A stretch of 64,000 bases of DNA from Hyphomicrobiales bacterium (lineage in GTDB: Bacteria > Pseudomonadota > Alphaproteobacteria > Rhizobiales > Beijerinckiaceae), in contig UCBZ01000050.1 of NCBI GenBank assembly GCA_900470775.1, positions 16,695-80,694 on the forward strand, in the 5' to 3' direction. Shown piece after piece: positions 8,957 to 16,720 of this stretch. A model generated the notes under the pieces. That model did not search any database and was not told where the DNA came from. It worked only from the letters and a program-made list of their open reading frames with translations. Each line of letters begins with the position of its first letter. Within the stretch, counting starts at the first letter, position 1. The translations under genes and the position numbers were made by a program.

Positions 8957-9232
8957 ATGTTCAAACAAGGTTCCATCGCATTTTTCAGCGAGAATAGTTT
9001 CGTCAGATCGCGTTTGACTGGCGCAATGATTGCCAAGAATTCCGAAGCGTTTCGCCACGAACGGGAAATCGAGTTTCTTTGCTCGCTCTCCCCGGATGGG
9101 CTGGACGATATTCTGAATGGCTTTGGCCGCAACACCTGCCTGCAAGACAGCCTTGCTGCCTTGCGGAGGCCGATCGAGCTTAATGTGCTTCGATCCGAGA
9201 TCGCCCGGTTCCGCGCCTTCTCGGTGACGTGA
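8957..9232 (+). CDS. Small hypothetical protein
   Basis: The protein is 91 residues. ATG 8957 is preceded by GGAGG; an ATG 12 bases upstream lacks a site. The codon use is less GC-rich than neighbouring genes, hinting at acquisition or weak selection. No motif is recognised. It is followed after 7 bases by a 35-codon membrane-protein frame, so the two may be co-translated. Confidence 0.5.
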   Translation: MFKQGSIAFFSENSFVRSRLTGAMIAKNSEAFRHEREIEFLCSLSPDGLDDILNGFGRNTCLQDSLAALRRPIELNVLRSEIARFRAFSVT

Positions 9233-9239
9233 GGAAGCC

Positions 9240-9347
9240 ATGCACCACCTCGAGGTAAGACCACCCATCTGGCCGGAACTGGACGTCTGGCTGTGGGTCG
9301 CGATCATCGTCGCGGTGTGGGGCTTTGGCAGCTTTACCCTGCGATAG
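9240..9347 (+). CDS. 35-residue single-pass membrane protein
   Basis: This short frame begins at ATG 9240, directly after GAGGAAGCC, and ends with TAG at 9345-9347. The product has a polar N-terminus (MHHLEVRPPIWPELD) and one hydrophobic segment of about 18 residues rich in Trp, Val and Ile (VWLWVAIIVAVWGFGSF), ending TLR. It is 7 bases downstream of the 8957 gene. Role unknown. Confidence 0.5.
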   Translation: MHHLEVRPPIWPELDVWLWVAIIVAVWGFGSFTLR

Positions 9348-9429
9348 CCCAGACGCTTCATCCGATGGTTGGCGATGGCGCGCAGCCGTCGATGCGATCC
9401 GCCTACGCTCCTATCCCTGATATTCTGTC

Positions 9430-9449
9430 CGCGAATGCCTATATTCGCG
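9430..9449. repeat. Inverted repeat upstream of msrA
   Basis: CGCGAAT (9430-9436) and ATTCGCG (9443-9449) form a perfect 7-base inverted repeat around a 6-base loop, 28 bases before the msrA start. It could be an operator or a leader hairpin; which is unknown. Confidence 0.4.
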
Positions 9450-9477
9450 ACGAGGTAAAATCAGGAGGTCGAGGATT

Positions 9478-9996
9478 ATGACAACGGAACGCGCAGTGCT
9501 TGCCGGCGGTTGCTTCTGGGGCATGCAGGATCTGATCCGCCGCAGACCCGGCGTGATCTCGACCCGCGTCGGCTATTCCGGCGGCGAGGTGGCCAATGCG
9601 ACCTATCGCAATCATGGCAACCATGCCGAGGCGATCGAGATCGTGTTCGATCCGGCACAGACCAGCTACCGCGACCTGCTCGAGTTCTTTTTCCAGATTC
9701 ACGACCCGTCGACACGCAACCGTCAGGGCAATGATGTCGGCGCGAGCTACCGCTCGGCGATCTTCTATGGCAGCGACGAGCAGAAGCGTGTTGCCGAGGA
9801 TACCATCGCCGATGTCGACGCCTCGGGTATCTGGCCCGGCAAGGTCGTGACCGAACTGGCGCCGGTGGGCGATTTCTGGGAGGCCGAGCCCGAGCACCAG
9901 GACTACCTGGAGCGGCTTCCCTCCGGCTACACCTGCCACTTCCCGCGGCCGAACTGGACGCTGCCGAAGCGCGAGGACATCCGCCGCGCCGGATGA
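9478..9996 (+). CDS. msrA: Peptide-methionine (S)-S-oxide reductase MsrA
   Basis: This 172-residue cytosolic repair enzyme reduces methionine-S-sulfoxide in proteins using thioredoxin. The catalytic GCFWG motif places the nucleophilic Cys at residue 12. GYSGG, the FFQIHDPSTRNRQGNDVG block and YRSAIFY are all family signatures. The length is typical for the short MsrA form. The start is preceded by AGGAGG. MsrB is not in the window. Confidence 0.95.
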   Translation: MTTERAVLAGGCFWGMQDLIRRRPGVISTRVGYSGGEVANATYRNHGNHAEAIEIVFDPAQTSYRDLLEFFFQIHDPSTRNRQGNDVGASYRSAIFYGSDEQKRVAEDTIADVDASGIWPGKVVTELAPVGDFWEAEPEHQDYLERLPSGYTCHFPRPNWTLPKREDIRRAG

Positions 9997-10115
9997 GAGT
10001 TCTGCGGATCGCTGCAGCCCGGTTTGCCGCGGCGATCCGCACCATCGCGAAGCTATCCTTGGAACCTGAAGGCGACGCCTCCGTTTTGCTGTGCAGGCAA
10101 CACGAGGAGGCGCAG

Positions 10116-10436
10116 ATGCCACGTGGTGACAAATCCAAATACACCGACAAGCAGGAACGCAAGGCCGATCACATCGCCGAGGGCTACGAGAAGCGGGGCG
10201 TCTCGGAGGAAGAAGCCGAACGCCGGGCCTGGGCCACCGTCAACAAGGACGATGGCGGCGGCAAGAAGGCCGGCGGTTCCGGACGCGGCAAGGAAACCGG
10301 GCATCCCGCCGCGCATAGGGGCGGCGAGAAGGGCGGCAAGGCCGCGGCCTCGCGCTCGGCCGAAGACCGCTCCGCATCCGCGAAGAAAGCAGCGGCCACC
10401 CGCAAGAAAAACGCCGAGCATCGCGCTCATTCCTGA
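10116..10436 (+). CDS. Lys/Gly-rich plasmid-stabilisation-like small basic protein
   Basis: The protein is 106 residues, starting after GGAGGCGCAG. The N-terminal part (DKSKYTDKQERKADHIAEGY, then EEEAERRAWATVNK) matches small proteins usually annotated as plasmid stabilisation protein. The C-terminal half is a disordered Gly/Lys/Ala-rich tail with repeated GGK and KAA patterns, suited to nucleic-acid binding. No toxin partner lies beside it, so the plasmid-maintenance label should not be taken literally. The role is unknown. Confidence 0.65.
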   Translation: MPRGDKSKYTDKQERKADHIAEGYEKRGVSEEEAERRAWATVNKDDGGGKKAGGSGRGKETGHPAAHRGGEKGGKAAASRSAEDRSASAKKAAATRKKNAEHRAHS

Positions 10437-10810
10437 TCAATAGGGACGGCCCCGCGCTGCGAGACAGTCCGCAAGGGCCGCTTCGCCGGACGCGGGTAGG
10501 CATGCAAATGGCCAGGTCGGCGCAAGGACGCTCCGCGACGATCCGGATCGGTCTGTCACGCGCCGCGCCAGTAACGCAGAGCTTTGCCGGCAAGATAATG
10601 CGGAGCCCCGCCCCGCCGACGCACCTGGGAGGGTGCTCGGCCGGGGCTGGAGGCTTGGTCAGCCTAACGCCGAGGCAGCGGTCGCGCGCACCGCTCCGGC
10701 AGGTTGGTGTCTGGACTGCGACTGCCGATAATTTACCACCGCGCCCCCGATGACGGCGCGCTTTGCTTGCGCTAGATTGAGCGTTCCCGGTCACTCATCC
10801 TTGAAGCTCC
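10437..10810. other. Gene-free region with a strong imperfect hairpin
   Basis: No convincing gene lies in these 374 bases. A long imperfect hairpin spans 10604-10648: AGCCCCG/CGGGGCT outer arms, GCCGA/TCGGC middle and GCACC/GGTGC inner arms around TGGGAG. No T-run follows, so it is not a standard terminator. It could be part of an RNA or of the leader of the cold-shock gene downstream. Confidence 0.4.
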
Positions 10811-11497
10811 ATGTACGATCGTCGCACGCCTCAGTCCTCTCAACCCTTTGTCACGCACGAAAATATCGAAGCCAAGGTCAAATGGTTCGACCCCGAAAAG
10901 GGGTTCGGTTTCGCGTCGCCAGCCGATGGCTCGGGCGACGTCTTCCTCCACATTTCGGCGATCGGCCCGCTCGATCAGCAGGCCCTGCAGCCGGGCGCCA
11001 CCATCGTCTGCGATCTCGGCGAAGGACGCCGCGGCCTCCAGGTCGTCGCCGTCCATGAGATCGACGCCTCCACGGCGACGCAGTCGGCGCCGCGCTCTGC
11101 CCCCCGCGCCCCGCGCGACGATTTCGGCGGCGGCGGTTATGGTGGCGGCGGCGGCTATTCCGATCGCGGTGATCGCGGCGGCTACGGTGGTAGCGGCGGC
11201 TATGGTGGCGGCGGTGGTTACGGCGGCGGTGGTGGCGGCGGCTATGCCGATCGTGGCGGCGCCAGTAGCCGCGACAGCGGCCCGATGGAAGGGCCCTATG
11301 ACGGCGCCGTGAAGTTCTTCAACGCCGAGCGCGGCTTCGGCTTCATCGCGCCCGACAAGGGCGGCCCGGACGTGTTCCTGCATGTCTCGTCGCTCGGCCG
11401 CAGCGGCCTGCAGCCGCCGATGGACGGGCAGCGCGTGCGCTTCTCGATCCGCGCCGGCAAGAAGGGCCCGGAAGCGGCCAATGTCAGCTACATCTGA
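10811..11497 (+). CDS. Cold-shock protein with two cold-shock domains
   Basis: This 228-residue nucleic-acid-binding protein has CSD1 at about 17-80 (KVKWFDPEKGFGFA, then DVFLHISAIG) and CSD2 at about 158-226 (AVKFFNAERGFGFI, then DVFLHVSSLG). Both keep the RNP1-type KGFGF/RGFGF and RNP2-type VFLH motifs. They are joined by a linker of about 45 residues made almost only of Gly and Tyr with some Arg and Asp (GGYGGGGGY-type repeats), which is probably disordered. Classic Csp proteins have one domain of about 70 residues. It likely acts as an RNA chaperone. A strong terminator follows 23 bases after the stop. Confidence 0.9.
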   Translation: MYDRRTPQSSQPFVTHENIEAKVKWFDPEKGFGFASPADGSGDVFLHISAIGPLDQQALQPGATIVCDLGEGRRGLQVVAVHEIDASTATQSAPRSAPRAPRDDFGGGGYGGGGGYSDRGDRGGYGGSGGYGGGGGYGGGGGGGYADRGGASSRDSGPMEGPYDGAVKFFNAERGFGFIAPDKGGPDVFLHVSSLGRSGLQPPMDGQRVRFSIRAGKKGPEAANVSYI

Positions 11498-11520
11498 CGC
11501 AACGACGCGTTGAGATCTCA

Positions 11521-11549
11521 GGCCCGCCGGCTCCACCGGCGGGCCTTTT
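11521..11549 (+). terminator. Rho-independent terminator of the cold-shock gene
   Basis: Ten-base perfect stem GGCCCGCCGG (11521-11530) and CCGGCGGGCC (11536-11545) around loop CTCCA, followed by TTTT. Confidence 0.85.
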
Positions 11550-11608
11550 CTATTGGGGCCTGATGGTCAACCCGCCGCCCGCACATGGAAATCCTGACAG
11601 TCTATTGC

Positions 11609-13141
11609 TCAGGCTGCTGCGCGTGGGCGCGCCGCATACAGCACGCCCATCGTTGCCACGGCCAGGAGCGAGCCCAGCATCGCCGCCAGGTAGTCGCCAG
11701 ACAGCAAGGGCCAGAGTGCGATCGCAACCATCGTCAAGGCCAGAAGCTCTATGAGCGTCACGGCGATGGGACTCTTCATGCGCCGCCTGATCATGCCGGT
11801 CCTCGCCAGTCTGGGTTGATGCCAGATGTTGACGAGGATGCCGCAGGCGATAGCGCAGGCAACACCAAGCAAACTGACCAGACCGGCCCAGGCATCGAAC
11901 ATCAGCAAGAGCATCAACGGCGGTGCGGCGAACGTGACTGCAAGCCAGGATATGGCGCCGAAACGGGCGCCCGCGCGTAAGCGAGGGGCCAGCGGTGCGG
12001 TCAAGGCAAGTTCGGCTGCTTCGTCTGCCGATATCGCGATCCAAGTCAGGCCACCGGCAATCTGGCCACACAGAACGATCAGGACCGGCACGAGCGCCGA
12101 GGCATCATCGGCCCCGCTCGAGACCCGATAGACCGTCACGACGGCGATCGGGATCAGAAAAATGCATTGCATCAGGATCTGCGACAACAGCCACGGATCA
12201 CGGAGAATGATGCGCCGTTCCTTGAGCATCAGTGCCGCCACCGGTGACGCTCCGAAGGAGGCGCGACTGCGCCTGGCGCGGGGTGGAGCGGCAGACGCCG
12301 ATCCTGCTGCCAGGACCGCATTGCGCACGAAGCTCTCGGCAAGGCCTGTGAACATCAGCACGGCCATCAGCGCAGCGCAGGCCCCCACAGCCAGGAGCGC
12401 CACGACATCGCCCGTCATGGCGCGGGCAGGCAACATCGCCAATTGCCAAACAGGAGACTGGGGATTGGCCATATAGTCCGCGACGAGGGCGTCCTTTGGA
12501 CCTCGCCCAAAAATCGCATCCCACTGCACCATCACAAGCACCAGCAGACCGGCCAGCGCTGCCGCCACCTGCGCCGCGACGCGCGTGCTCCGGATACCGA
12601 TAAGGCGAACCAGGCCCATTGCCAGTCCGATCCCGATGGCCGTTGCGCTGAGCGCAAGCGCCAGGATCAGGGGCAGGCCAGCCAACCAATGCGGTCCGCG
12701 CTGCACCGCCAGCAGGATCAGCATCGGCGCGCCATAAAGACCGGCTTTGGAAAGCGTGAAACCAAAGACGTTGAGAGCCCTGACCAGCAGCACCGTTTGC
12801 GGTGGCAGGGGCGCGGAGAACATCAGATCGTAGTCGCCGCGCGCGTAGAGCGCATAGGCGGCGGAATCGAGCGCGGCCGAGATCATCAGGACGAACAGGA
12901 AGGCAAGATTGATGGTCAAAGTGATCTGAAGGCGCGGATCGGCAGGGTCCAGTTCGCCGGCCTGCATCAGCAGAAGCTGCGACACGCCGAAAATGATCGT
13001 GCAGACCACAGCCAGCACGCATGCGATGCGCCAGGGACGCATTGCCGTTTTCGGGCCTGCCATGTCGGCAATGCCGCGCAATGCCAGACGCGCTTCGAGC
13101 GCCAGCACGGCGCGGGTTGCACCCGACACGAGGGCCTTCAT
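11609..13141 (-). CDS. ABC-2-type transporter permease
   Basis: This 510-residue protein has about 10-12 hydrophobic segments in two repeated halves (first hydrophobic helix near 40-58, last near 485-505). The pattern fits large ABC-2-like permeases. It starts one base after the stop of the ATP-binding gene, so they are one unit. ATG 13141 was chosen because the longer frame runs into the ATPase gene. The exported substrate is unknown; no accessory adaptor is present. Confidence 0.8.
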   Translation of the reverse strand: MKALVSGATRAVLALEARLALRGIADMAGPKTAMRPWRIACVLAVVCTIIFGVSQLLLMQAGELDPADPRLQITLTINLAFLFVLMISAALDSAAYALYARGDYDLMFSAPLPPQTVLLVRALNVFGFTLSKAGLYGAPMLILLAVQRGPHWLAGLPLILALALSATAIGIGLAMGLVRLIGIRSTRVAAQVAAALAGLLVLVMVQWDAIFGRGPKDALVADYMANPQSPVWQLAMLPARAMTGDVVALLAVGACAALMAVLMFTGLAESFVRNAVLAAGSASAAPPRARRSRASFGASPVAALMLKERRIILRDPWLLSQILMQCIFLIPIAVVTVYRVSSGADDASALVPVLIVLCGQIAGGLTWIAISADEAAELALTAPLAPRLRAGARFGAISWLAVTFAAPPLMLLLMFDAWAGLVSLLGVACAIACGILVNIWHQPRLARTGMIRRRMKSPIAVTLIELLALTMVAIALWPLLSGDYLAAMLGSLLAVATMGVLYAARPRAAA

Positions 13142-13142
13142 C

Positions 13143-13892
13143 TCAGGCTGCCTCGTCGCGCGAGACGACATCGAGGAAAACATCCTCAAGGGTAGAACCC
13201 TGGGAGGCTCCACCATCGCGCAGTTCGGCCATCGTGCCTTCGCAGACCAGCCTGCCATTGCGAATGATGCCGATGCGGTCACTGAGCCGTTCAGCGACTT
13301 CGAGGATATGCGTGGTGAGGATCACCGTCACGCCGGTTGCGACACGCTCCTGAAGCAGTTCCTTCACATGGCGCGCCATCGACGCATCGAGGCCTGTCAG
13401 CGGCTCGTCGAGGATCAGCAATTCGGGTTCGTGAATCAGCGCGCCAGCGAGAGCAACCTTCTGGCGCATCCCCTTGGAAAAGCCCTCGCAGCGCTGATCC
13501 GCCACGCGGGTTAGCTCGAGGGTCTCGAGCAGGGCGTCGCGGCGCAGCTTTGCGACCCTTGGCTCAACCTGCCAAAGGCCGGCGACAAAATCGAGATACT
13601 CGACAGGCGTGAGCTTGTCATAGACCATCGGCTCATCTGGCAGCCACGCCACCACACGTTTTGCCGCAACCGGATCACGCAGGCGGTTGATCCCGCAAAT
13701 GCTGATCTCGCCCGCGTCCGGAGCGAGCAGCCCCGCGACAATCCTGAGCGAGGTGGTCTTGCCCGCCCCGTTCGGACCCAGCAAGGCGTAGAGCTCGCCG
13801 CGGCGCACACTGAGATCAAGGTCGTTGACAGCGGTGAGGCCGCCGAAGCGCTTCACGAGACCGCGGACAACCAGCGCATCATGGCCACTCAT
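13143..13892 (-). CDS. ABC transporter ATP-binding protein (exporter type)
   Basis: This 249-residue nucleotide-binding subunit has Walker A GPNGAGKT at residues 39-46, a variant signature region FSKGMRQKVALA, Walker B LLILDEP, a D-loop GLD and a switch His in ILTTHI. The family is the ABC-2/CcmA-like exporter ATPases, with a C-terminal tail after the core. It is the first gene of the pair with the permease at 11609. Confidence 0.92.
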   Translation of the reverse strand: MSGHDALVVRGLVKRFGGLTAVNDLDLSVRRGELYALLGPNGAGKTTSLRIVAGLLAPDAGEISICGINRLRDPVAAKRVVAWLPDEPMVYDKLTPVEYLDFVAGLWQVEPRVAKLRRDALLETLELTRVADQRCEGFSKGMRQKVALAGALIHEPELLILDEPLTGLDASMARHVKELLQERVATGVTVILTTHILEVAERLSDRIGIIRNGRLVCEGTMAELRDGGASQGSTLEDVFLDVVSRDEAA

Positions 13893-14051
13893 GCGAACGC
13901 TCCCATCATTGTGGGGCGTTATGCGGCATCGCTGGTGACGTTCAGGTTAAACTGACATTGCCAGAGAACTGGCCCGGTTTGTCTGGACCGTTCGCGGGCC
14001 TGCTGCCGGGTTCGAGCCACGCATCGGGCAAGCTTCAGGATGATGCTTCGG

Positions 14052-15041
14052 TTATCCCGCCGCCGTCACGCCGCTGGCGAGAATGGCCTCGACGATCTCC
14101 TGAACGTTCAAGGCTTCGGCGAGCGTCGCAAGATGATGCGCTTCGCCTCGCGTGAGGCGAACCACGCCCTCGATCTGGCGCTTGAGTGCGACCGGACGTG
14201 CATCCGCCTGCGACAGCGCGTCGGCCGCGCGCTCCCATGTGCCGTCGGGTCGGCGGCGTTCGGCGAGCGACCAGTCGCAGAGCCGGACCGCGCCCCTGTC
14301 GCCTTCCAGCATCCAGATATTGTGATCATCCTTCGCAGTGGTGCCGACACTGCCCTTGAGTTCGACGGGGATGTCACCGGCCGAGAGCTTCGCCTCGATG
14401 CGGCGCTCCGATTTGCCCGCCTCCGGGAAAGCCACGCTCGCGGCAAGGCCATGCAGCGGGCCAGCCAGCCTGCGGCTCAGGAAGAGGAAATGCGATACGA
14501 CCTCACGGGTGAAGCCGCCCTGTTGCCGCCCGTCCAGCCAGGCTGCGGCATCGGCTTGCCAGGAGCGTGGCCAGGTTGCGAAGGCGACGTCGATCGTGAT
14601 GCGCGACACCGTGCCGACGGCTCCTTGCGCGATCCAGTCCATCAGCGTCGCCACGGCCAGCGATGAGGCGAAGGGGAAGTTGACGGCTCCCTTGTCTCCG
14701 GCCTCGTCAACGAAGGCGCGCGCAGCGGCGACATCGACCGCCAGCGGCTTCTCGCAGAAGACGCTCTTGCCGGCGGCAAGGGCGGCGCGGGCATGCACCA
14801 GATGGGACGCGGGCGGCGAGGCGATATAGACGCAGTCGCTGGCGGCGATGATCGCCGCCGCATCGGCCAAGCGCGGAACCTGCTGGAATGTCGCTGCCAT
14901 GCGCTCCATCGCCGATGGCGCCGGATCCCAGATGCCGCTGACCGTCACCAGCGGCGGCGACTGGTCGAGAATGGCGCTCAGCAGCCGCTCGCCCATGATG
15001 CCTGCGCCAATGATCCCGATCGAAAGAGTGCCGTTATGCAT
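14052..15041 (-). CDS. Gfo/Idh/MocA family NAD(P)-dependent oxidoreductase
   Basis: The protein is 329 residues. The N-terminal Rossmann fold starts with IGIIGAGIMGERL. EKPLAVD is the family's conserved cofactor-proximal Lys-Pro motif, and the C-terminal half is the alpha/beta substrate domain. The substrate is probably a sugar, cyclitol or similar polyol; nothing nearby narrows it. AGGGAATCT lies upstream of the start. The gene appears monocistronic. Confidence 0.85.
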   Translation of the reverse strand: MHNGTLSIGIIGAGIMGERLLSAILDQSPPLVTVSGIWDPAPSAMERMAATFQQVPRLADAAAIIAASDCVYIASPPASHLVHARAALAAGKSVFCEKPLAVDVAAARAFVDEAGDKGAVNFPFASSLAVATLMDWIAQGAVGTVSRITIDVAFATWPRSWQADAAAWLDGRQQGGFTREVVSHFLFLSRRLAGPLHGLAASVAFPEAGKSERRIEAKLSAGDIPVELKGSVGTTAKDDHNIWMLEGDRGAVRLCDWSLAERRRPDGTWERAADALSQADARPVALKRQIEGVVRLTRGEAHHLATLAEALNVQEIVEAILASGVTAAG

Positions 15042-15152
15042 CGCCTGAGATTCCCTGCTCTGAGCCGAGAAGCGCGATAGCAGGATTCCCGAAATCCCAC
15101 GAGCAAAGCCGTGCGTGTTCTTGAACTCAGCCGGCCCCCGAATGCGAGGCGC

Positions 15153-15692
15153 TTAGACCCGCTCCAGCGCCCGATGCGGCTCTGCCGGCAGCGTCACAGC
15201 GATGGCGTCGCCCGGCCGGATTTCCCCGCCTTCCAGCACGATGCCCATGATCCCGGCCTTGCGGACGACCCGCCCCTGAGCGTCGCGCCCGAGCACGGCG
15301 GCGAGCAGGCCGGGCCGGAACGTTTCGATCTGGGCGCAAGGGTTGCGCAGGCCGGTGATCTCGACCACGGCGTCCTCACCCAGCCGCAACCGCGCTCCGA
15401 CCGGTAGCCCGAGTAGGTCGAGGCCGCGCGTCAGCACGTTCTCGCCCATCTGCCCCGGCGCGACGTCGAAGCCGGTGGCGTTGAGTTCGTCCAGCAATTC
15501 GGCGTGAAGCAGATGGACCTGGCGTAGATTCGGCTGGGTCGGATCGACCGCGACGCGCGAGCGATGCTTCACCGTCTCGCCGCAATGCGCGTCACCCTCG
15601 ACGCCCAGCCCCTTCAACAGCCGGATCGAAGCCAGCGTCGGCTTGCTGAAGCGATGCCCTGGAGCGCCGCTCACCGCAATCACCGTCCCCAT
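15153..15692 (-). CDS. MOSC domain-containing protein
   Basis: The protein is 179 residues. The MOSC (molybdenum cofactor sulfurase C-terminal) fold is shown by GVEGDAHCGE (about 30-39), QVHLLHAELLDEL, GQMGENVLTRGLDL and NPCAQIETF with a conserved Cys. Related proteins transfer sulfur or use molybdenum cofactor in reducing N-hydroxylated compounds. ATG 15692 has GGGAGAAG upstream; the frame extends 9 codons further without support. It stands alone after a terminator. Confidence 0.88.
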   Translation of the reverse strand: MGTVIAVSGAPGHRFSKPTLASIRLLKGLGVEGDAHCGETVKHRSRVAVDPTQPNLRQVHLLHAELLDELNATGFDVAPGQMGENVLTRGLDLLGLPVGARLRLGEDAVVEITGLRNPCAQIETFRPGLLAAVLGRDAQGRVVRKAGIMGIVLEGGEIRPGDAIAVTLPAEPHRALERV

Positions 15693-15762
15693 GACTACTT
15701 CTCCCGCATGTCGCCGCACGCGGCTTCTGGCACGAGCGCAAACCGGAGGCGACCTCTCGAAA

Positions 15763-15797
15763 TAAAAAGCCGGCCCCGCATGACGGGGCCGGCTTCT
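15763..15797 (-). terminator. Rho-independent terminator downstream of bfr
   Basis: Twelve-base perfect stem (AAGCCGGCCCCG at 15767-15778 and its complement at 15784-15795) with loop CATGA. On the minus strand it is followed by a T-run, terminating bfr transcription. Confidence 0.85.
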
Positions 15798-15824
15798 GCG
15801 ATCCTGCCCTGACGGGCGGCGGCC

Positions 15825-16310
15825 TCAGTGGCCTTCGTCGAGCGAGCCGACATGCTTCTGGGTGTAGAGCTCGATGCCGATGCGCGCGATCAGCTCAAGC
15901 TGCGTCTCGAGGAAGTCGATATGGCCTTCCTCATCCGCCATCAGATCCTTGAAGAGCTGCTCGGACGGGTAATCGCCGACCTCGCGCGCATAGCCCGCCG
16001 CTTCCTGATAGAGCGAGCGCGCCTCGATCTCGGCCTTGAGGTCGCATTCGATGACCTCCTTGACGTTCTCGCCGATGCGCAGCGCATCGAGCGTTTGCAG
16101 GTTCGGGAAGCCTTCGAGGAAGAGGATGCGGTCGACGAAGCGGTCGGCATGGACCATCTCCTCGATCGATTCCTTCTTCCAGGTCTTGGCCATCTCCTTC
16201 AGGCCCCAGTTGTCCAGCATGCGGTAATGCAGCCAGTACTGGTTGATCGCCGTGAGCTCCGAGCGAAGCCCCTTGTTGAGATATTCGATGACCTTCTTGT
16301 CACCCTTCAT
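15825..16310 (-). CDS. bfr: Bacterioferritin
   Basis: This 161-residue heme-containing iron-storage protein assembles as a 24-mer and mineralises iron. The ferroxidase ligands E18, E51 and H54 and the heme-ligand Met M52 are all at canonical positions, with the later EARSLYQEA and ADEEGHIDFLE ligand segments present. ATG 16310 is used because GGGAGCGG precedes it and the numbering then matches the family exactly. A palindrome resembling an Irr/iron control element lies 18 bases upstream. Neighbours are bfd and irr. Confidence 0.96.
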   Translation of the reverse strand: MKGDKKVIEYLNKGLRSELTAINQYWLHYRMLDNWGLKEMAKTWKKESIEEMVHADRFVDRILFLEGFPNLQTLDALRIGENVKEVIECDLKAEIEARSLYQEAAGYAREVGDYPSEQLFKDLMADEEGHIDFLETQLELIARIGIELYTQKHVGSLDEGH

Positions 16311-16327
16311 GGCGCCGCTCCCACAGT

Positions 16328-16348
16328 ACATTAGAATGATCCTAATGT
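16328..16348. promoter_or_regulatory. Irr-box-like palindrome upstream of bfr
   Basis: ACATTAG (16328-16334) and CTAATGT (16342-16348) are perfect inverted arms around AATGATC. The core TTAGAA-N3-TCCTAA resembles the iron control element TTTAGAA-N3-TTCTAAA known for rhizobial Irr. It ends 18 bases before the bfr start. Irr itself is encoded two genes upstream. Confidence 0.65.
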
Positions 16349-16409
16349 AGGACAGCCAATTTCAGAAGGAAAGCAAAAAAGGCGAAAGGGCCGGGATAAT
16401 CGGCAGCGC

Positions 16410-16697
16410 TCAGGCGGCAGCGCGGTCGTTGTCCATGACGAGGCCATCCATCATCTGCCCGACGGAGACATGCACGGCGCATTCGATGTCGCGGCTGGCG
16501 CAGGAGCCGCACTGCGTCATGCAGGCGGCGCGGGCCTCGGCCAGGATGGCGCGGACCTCGCGGGCGCAGCGCCCGCAATTGGGGCTGCAACCCAGGCAAT
16601 CATAGGCTTCCCCGGCCGTTTTCGGCCCGGTGCCATCAGGGGCGATGGTGCCCTTGATCTGGGAGCAGGACAGGACGTTGCAGGAGCAGACGATCAC
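16410..16697 (-). CDS. bfd: Bacterioferritin-associated ferredoxin, (2Fe-2S)-binding
   Basis: This 95-residue protein has the Bfd-type cluster cysteines (CSC at 4-6 and CLGC with CGRC around 34-44), plus a Cys-rich tail (CMTQCGSC) beyond the core. Bfd reduces the ferric core of bacterioferritin so iron can be released, which fits the neighbouring bfr. The start is GTG at 16697; no clear ribosome binding site precedes it. The sequence GATCACTTG is repeated at 16692-16700 and 16706-16714 around the start. It lies 23 bases after irr. Confidence 0.85.
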   Translation of the reverse strand: MIVCSCNVLSCSQIKGTIAPDGTGPKTAGEAYDCLGCSPNCGRCAREVRAILAEARAACMTQCGSCASRDIECAVHVSVGQMMDGLVMDNDRAAA

Positions 16698-16720
16698 TTG
16701 GGAACGATCACTTGCGAAAA

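Noticed and set aside
10116..10436. A plasmid origin or partition region suggested by the plasmid-stabilisation-like protein
   Set aside because: No replication or partition genes or iterons are nearby. The surroundings are chromosomal housekeeping genes.
10502..10753. An 83-codon frame before the cold-shock gene
   Set aside because: It crosses the strong hairpin at 10604-10648. The product has no protein-like pattern and no ribosome binding site.
11120..11270. Short GGT/GGC-rich repeats resembling a CRISPR or satellite array
   Set aside because: They are in frame and encode the Gly/Tyr-rich linker of the cold-shock protein. Unit lengths are irregular and there are no spacers.
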